A stretch of 64,000 nucleotides of DNA. It comes from Symsagittifera roscoffensis (taxonomy: Eukaryota; Xenacoelomorpha; Acoela; Convolutidae). The translations under genes and the position numbers were made by a program. Position 1 is the stretch's first letter, and every line of letters starts with the position of its first letter. This document shows, one piece after another, positions 61,601 to 64,000 of this stretch. A model generated the notes under the pieces. It was not told the DNA's origin. It did not search any database and saw only the letters and a list, made by a program, of their open reading frames with translations. The stretch lies in the NCBI RefSeq assembly GCF_963678635.1, contig NC_087069.1, positions 50,602,938 to 50,666,937 of the forward strand, written 5' to 3'.

Positions 61601-63841
61601 AAAAATCTTGCATTACCAGACACCTTAAGTCGAAATACACCACCTGAATTACTTACACGAAAAACAACAGTTGAAATACCCAAAAACATAAAATTCTACC
61701 TTGCAGAAAACGAAACATCACCCCGATTGGAATGCAAATATGCAGTAAAAACTGATATTGAACAATCACAAATAAATAGTTTACAACATTTCCCACTTTA
61801 TTTAGATTGTCAAAATAATCATTATGAAGTTGATCTACTTGGAACATCAACTTTCAAACCAATCCCATATTCTCAATGGATAAAAAATAACACCCAACAA
61901 AAACGAACAAAACAACACCCACTTAAGAAAGACCATTTTCCACTAATTGAAAAAGAAAATTTAACTGATAAAATAAATTTATCAGGACCACAAACAAATG
62001 ATTCAAAATACACAATAAATCAAGTTTTTGACCTCCACGACCCACTTGATACAATACCCTTATCTAAATTCGAAATTGAAAACATTTTTCTCCCTCCAAC
62101 AGAAACAATTACAATTTCAACACTGAAACAATATCAAAACCTTGACCCGATAATTAGACAACTAAAATCATGGCACAAATATAAAACTAAACCTGTCAAG
62201 GCAGATTCAACCATTCTAGGAAACAAAACACTCCTCCGATACTTTCGCAAATTTAACAACACAACAATTAACGAAAATACAGACCTTTTAGAGTATAACC
62301 TGAATGAATCTACAGTTCCCTGTCTCCCTTTAAGTATGATTCTTATAGCTTTTAATATTTCACATACACAAAATATTAAAGGACACTCTGGATCAGAAAA
62401 AACATATTCAAATTTTATACAAAATTTTTACTTCCCAAATGCACCAATTTGGATAAAAGTACTATGCAATGATTGTATAGTATGTCAACTAAATAAACCT
62501 TACCCAAATCAAAAACAAATAGCACAAAAACAAGATTTTAAAGGACAAAGTTTGTACTTTAATCATCGTATCTCATTTGATACCAAAGGACCAATTTCAC
62601 CCTCATCCGAAGGAAACTCCTACATTATGGTAATTGTTGACGCATTTACACATTATGTAGCAATTAACCCAGTACCACATTGTAACGCTTATTACGCTTA
62701 CACAACACTCTATGAACACTGGATAGCAAAATTCGGACTACCAGAAATTTTAGTTACAGACAACGGTACAGAATTCATAAATAATGAAATTATCACACTA
62801 TGTCATTTATACAACATTAAACACAAACCACGTACATCTCATGCACCTTGGACAAACGGCTTAGTCGAAGGTATGAACCGTTCATTACAAGAATATCTCA
62901 GATGTATCATCAACGGAAATGATACAAAATATACCGAATGGTCAGCAGATGTAAAATTATTTCCCTTAGCATATAATTCACAAATTACGACAACTTTAGG
63001 AATGTCACCATACGAAATGGTTTTTAACCAAAAGCCACGCAAACCAATAATGTTTACAGCAAATTCTCATAAAAACGCACAAGGTTATTGTCAACCAAAT
63101 AAAGACTCAATTTGTTATAACCTACCTTTACATACACACGATGAAGATCATTTTCATCACCCACAAATTCTTAAACTAGCCTCCGGTACACACACCGAAT
63201 GGATTCTAAATAGAGATAAAAAACACAATGAAATTTATCAAAAAATAACAAAAAAGTTATTACAAAGACAAAACATTAATGAACAAATCAATTCACGTTT
63301 TACACCAGCCTCCGAATTAAAAATTGGAACATTTGTTTTAATACCTAATTTTAATACTCAAAAAGGAATTTCTAAAAAATTACAACCCCTTCGAAAAGGA
63401 CCATACCAAATAATTGCAAAACCCACTGATGTCACATATATAATTACCGACTCAAACAAAAAAGAAATCGTTCAACATCGAAACAACCTATTACCTTATT
63501 ACCCAAAAGAATACGCACTCCGCGAATTAACTCAATTATATTCTTTCACAGGATTAAAAATCATTCAAAATGAACCACATCTGAAAAACACAGAACAAAA
63601 TGATAACCCCACCGAAAATCAAAACACAAAACCAACCGCCACCAAAAACAATACACAAAACCATAAAGAATCCCCAAAACAAAGAAAAAATAAAAAAATG
63701 ACCGAACAAATAATACCCCAAGAACAAATCGACAAATCAGAAAATAGAAAAACAACAAGACTCCGAAATCAACCACGTAAAAACTATAAAATATTCATCC
63801 CCCAATCTAAAATTTTAAAGAAAGTGGAATTTCAAAAGTAA
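55619..63841 (+). CDS. Gypsy-type Gag-Pol polyprotein, single 2,740-residue ORF
   Basis: One uninterrupted frame encodes the whole retrotransposon polyprotein. Residues 1 to about 300 are an unrecognised, globular-looking N-terminal part. About 320-590 are Gln/Asn/Pro-rich. About 590-790 are a Retrotrans_gag capsid-type region (GAAQKWFSVLPLEIKSNWKR). A CCHC knuckle spans C842-C855 (CNYCRRYGHSISEC). About 940-1,070 are Asn/Arg/Ser/Tyr-rich low complexity. Protease carries DSGAES at 1,229. RT spans about 1,575-1,790 with YLDD at 1,737-1,740. RNase H has CDAS (D1886). Integrase has H2249/H2256/C2286/C2289, then D2321, D2381 and E2417 (D,D35E) and a GPY motif at 2,594-2,596. All catalytic residues are present. 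The ORF is far longer than typical Gypsy Gag-Pol, mainly because of the Gag half, and needs no frameshift between gag and pol. Confidence 0.95.
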   Translation: MSSTHTPGEESPDDDEIFPFIIDATTDRGQHIFCKNLLLNLFEPGISPCKTEFPDVKIKRQIIDHYLKDICNITQQYGIYSIEFTSPNHNNRKYTIQTDDLDLEFSKVFSEYIKSIQYHNSQRANSIFTNEVFAIIYSYISILENEIPITNVSPTETSKHLRVRHEITLLSSYLNIIKENFTKNDVSQHTKHDLQKILAWFIIDYFTHNIDLIAQARKNFRPQNSNDDTAITEQSDYVWDPEWSHPAFISFPQSISSQAISTISYIRDYVKIIPFTIDATPLNYNTFLPDTQNNSLNSTVIHNENLNGTRNLTQQDIQTPSHFINEEIVHTTTTQQSISPIRPNLTTPRNTNPSQTQVTLQSTVKPPVAPKYSHMDYQTYRPMTIPSKTRKTFTRNNFTDHNYNYTHPSKTYNQPQRNFNQYTRSRNWDNPMTQPNSINFQTNPPQDHSENYPFFQQNKNKKQTSYQMDYLSSDDDFLQPDIFAPNTQEYRRQGIQRTRTNHRNFSPQPIDAQHQQPIQQQNLINTQSFQPIQQQNPMTAHSYQPSQMQNEIPLPYYLQQHGITRNQLSNFSQMPNAAESLQMTMNPYLMGGSSITSNKTLMVFTGTDPEYSVEDYLNAVTANLILNIGPEPINTPLHQNWIHRRTALIQTTLDGAAQKWFSVLPLEIKSNWKRFTKEFSKMFDSERNKQQQRVLCNEIRRLPNETIKQIAVRIETLVRKAYSLNTHDYKNTKMTEILMMTLTPQLRKIAIKKRASHPSSIREPDLDFRKLVDKLEQAEITMKLEETENLKLQYVNRIETTPTNINNIQESETDLVEKITEILNIYEKNPNFKGKPSFKKWCNYCRRYGHSISECRQKQQDNQNKPQKYKEPNKSFHQYMKKDQNLPNKTVYSNNSSGKPLPNNTNYTRNQSPYNSSYRGRSPERRNTHNSSQNHYNRPNSRNNYSRSHSNTQRFVSRSNSQSRNNYYPNNQSRNSSYDRNRNYSYNRNRSYSNNRNQKYPNNRSRNNSYNRSNYNRPNNNYQNRSRNNSQNRHSSYNNRYRNYSQSPHRNNNNYNNSNNRHSSSTPKHQRHINQVQSNPETTSDPPGIDDTVTDTLQLNQINCTSSDSESDTENTLSINMIKVENDYESVIYEQPFSSHIYENQSEFLQNYYTTPINSTPTTQETNEINTTNQTNKNIKTKCLNTNHIYQNIQKEQPKEKIWTIPFLLESPRNKEFQPPDLEIDFLIDSGAESNIINIPTWNEIKTLHPKLTPLETSSKLATAQGSTLINYGKIQLFLLPTRTMEQSKILNKPFKQIFHITDIKYNIIGIPFISKYIPTINILNSKILIKDKYTKTKETSLTFFQRLNKQPPFFSKFYPIFNQQRKHLKPLSGNIYNFSIKQVHQYDKEQNKQKFYMSDFEFKPIHKFFKITISSIKYLKNSNSDIISLHVYNNTPYQVTLPLGLLGYCETNATISPIHEKAYGVNNILQLLDICQSTILNEELSINNIISNENRNTDYFTKTPYFKPTFNISNYTEDQQKFLTMFNFQHSQITQDEFEKLAKQLIKYSSVYATSKFDVGKISSSLHLPLKPDAVFKKQRASKVPIHLHDKVNRLLDILEQYNIISPVNKEEQPKGNTFINPVIILAKGESLKIVLDARYLNSLIDESKCNWPIEPIQVILTKINGKYFTTADMNSAYNQMPLDEQSRRLTQFVIGNQQYEFNRLFYGISIGPAAFSAFMSKIFRPLILKKNAITYLDDVFMQSQTKDEMFNVLEKYHQILQNENLKAAPDKSHFFLRRVKFLGHNIERKTITPLKSRIDAIQKLQPPTNKKKIQEFLGMLNFLSKYVYKMQLYLRPFYNILRQQNNFEWNTEHQTRFEEIKKLLTEQISNTIPDSNQPFYAMCDASNFGIGAALLQSHNGTNKMNLISANSRLFTQAELRLSTLMRECTAIIYTLTEYEFLILGSKHPTVLFTDHKPIIFLFTQKSNPNHRVYRFQLILMKFPNLHIVWTAGKNLALPDTLSRNTPPELLTRKTTVEIPKNIKFYLAENETSPRLECKYAVKTDIEQSQINSLQHFPLYLDCQNNHYEVDLLGTSTFKPIPYSQWIKNNTQQKRTKQHPLKKDHFPLIEKENLTDKINLSGPQTNDSKYTINQVFDLHDPLDTIPLSKFEIENIFLPPTETITISTLKQYQNLDPIIRQLKSWHKYKTKPVKADSTILGNKTLLRYFRKFNNTTINENTDLLEYNLNESTVPCLPLSMILIAFNISHTQNIKGHSGSEKTYSNFIQNFYFPNAPIWIKVLCNDCIVCQLNKPYPNQKQIAQKQDFKGQSLYFNHRISFDTKGPISPSSEGNSYIMVIVDAFTHYVAINPVPHCNAYYAYTTLYEHWIAKFGLPEILVTDNGTEFINNEIITLCHLYNIKHKPRTSHAPWTNGLVEGMNRSLQEYLRCIINGNDTKYTEWSADVKLFPLAYNSQITTTLGMSPYEMVFNQKPRKPIMFTANSHKNAQGYCQPNKDSICYNLPLHTHDEDHFHHPQILKLASGTHTEWILNRDKKHNEIYQKITKKLLQRQNINEQINSRFTPASELKIGTFVLIPNFNTQKGISKKLQPLRKGPYQIIAKPTDVTYIITDSNKKEIVQHRNNLLPYYPKEYALRELTQLYSFTGLKIIQNEPHLKNTEQNDNPTENQNTKPTATKNNTQNHKESPKQRKNKKMTEQIIPQEQIDKSENRKTTRLRNQPRKNYKIFIPQSKILKKVEFQK

Positions 63842-64000
63842 TTTTAACATTATACTTCACAATCTTGAAACCTCCGAAACATTTTCCATTTACATTTTTC
63901 AAAATAACATGCTGACAAGTACGCAATAATTCTAGTTCAAAATAGACCAATAGGATTCATCCAATCCGTCACTTTCTCTAACTCAAACTAAGACCAATTA
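63842..64000 (+). other. Region after the Gypsy pol stop
   Basis: 159 bp of A/C-rich sequence. No polypurine tract, no copy of the 5' LTR start and no envelope-like ORF is visible, so the 3' LTR lies further right. Confidence 0.6.

Larger units (their letters stand above)
53642..64000 (+). mobile_element. Gypsy-type LTR retrotransposon, 3' end outside the window
   Basis: Candidate 5' LTR, primer-binding site, long leader, small accessory ORF and a 2,740-codon Gag-Pol ORF in the order gag, protease, RT, RNase H, integrase. Integrase after RNase H places it in Ty3/Gypsy rather than Copia. The sense strand is very rich in A and poor in G, unlike neighbours. No envelope ORF is seen before the window ends 159 bp after the pol stop. 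The uninterrupted coding region suggests a young insertion. Confidence 0.9.

Noticed and set aside
63842-64000. Envelope gene or 3' LTR of the Gypsy element
   Set aside because: Only 159 bp remain after the stop codon, with no matching LTR start and no ORF.

Overview
The window is AT-rich nuclear DNA from an invertebrate animal. Evidence for this is the multi-exon, GT-AG-spliced TRPM-type cation-channel genes, a tRNA-derived SINE, BEL/Pao and Gypsy LTR retrotransposons, and many short non-autonomous DNA transposons. I cannot name the species from sequence alone.

Layout. (1) 129-16,324, minus strand: TRPM-like gene A, 12 coding exons visible, open in every exon I checked, running off the left edge after the S6 exon. 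(2) 16,325-28,868: divergent spacer between the two TRPM genes. It holds three or more Helentron-like (HINE-like) copies, a SINE, palindromic MITEs and a decayed BEL/Pao retrotransposon (about 21,672-28,247). The BEL element has a recognisable primer-binding site, gag, protease and integrase, but its reverse transcriptase and RNase H are deleted. (3) 28,869-45,206, plus strand: TRPM-like gene B, 14 exons, an inverted paralogue of gene A with nearly identical exon lengths and phases. It carries a 5-bp frameshifting duplication in exon 2 (possibly rescued by a cryptic acceptor) and a +1 shift with a stop in exon 12. (4) 45,281-53,640: gene-poor ground with hAT-like MITEs with 8-bp target duplications, HINE-like copies, palindromic repeat elements and a few unrecognised ORFs. 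(5) 53,642-64,000: the 5' part of a Gypsy-type retrotransposon: candidate LTR and primer-binding site, a long leader with a duplicated stem-loop, a small basic accessory ORF, and an uninterrupted 2,740-residue Gag-Pol ORF. The 3' LTR lies beyond the window.

How it fits together. Genes A and B look like an inverted, head-to-head duplication of one TRPM gene. They differ at positions likely to matter: the S3 residue that is Asn in Ca2+-gated TRPMs is Lys in A but Asn in B, and the pore filter reads L-G-E in A and L-G-D in B. Most of the rest is a layered repeat landscape inserted into introns and spacers. The BEL copy appears dead, while the Gypsy copy appears coding-competent in the part visible here. 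All calls come from reading the sequence; no database search or structure prediction was run.
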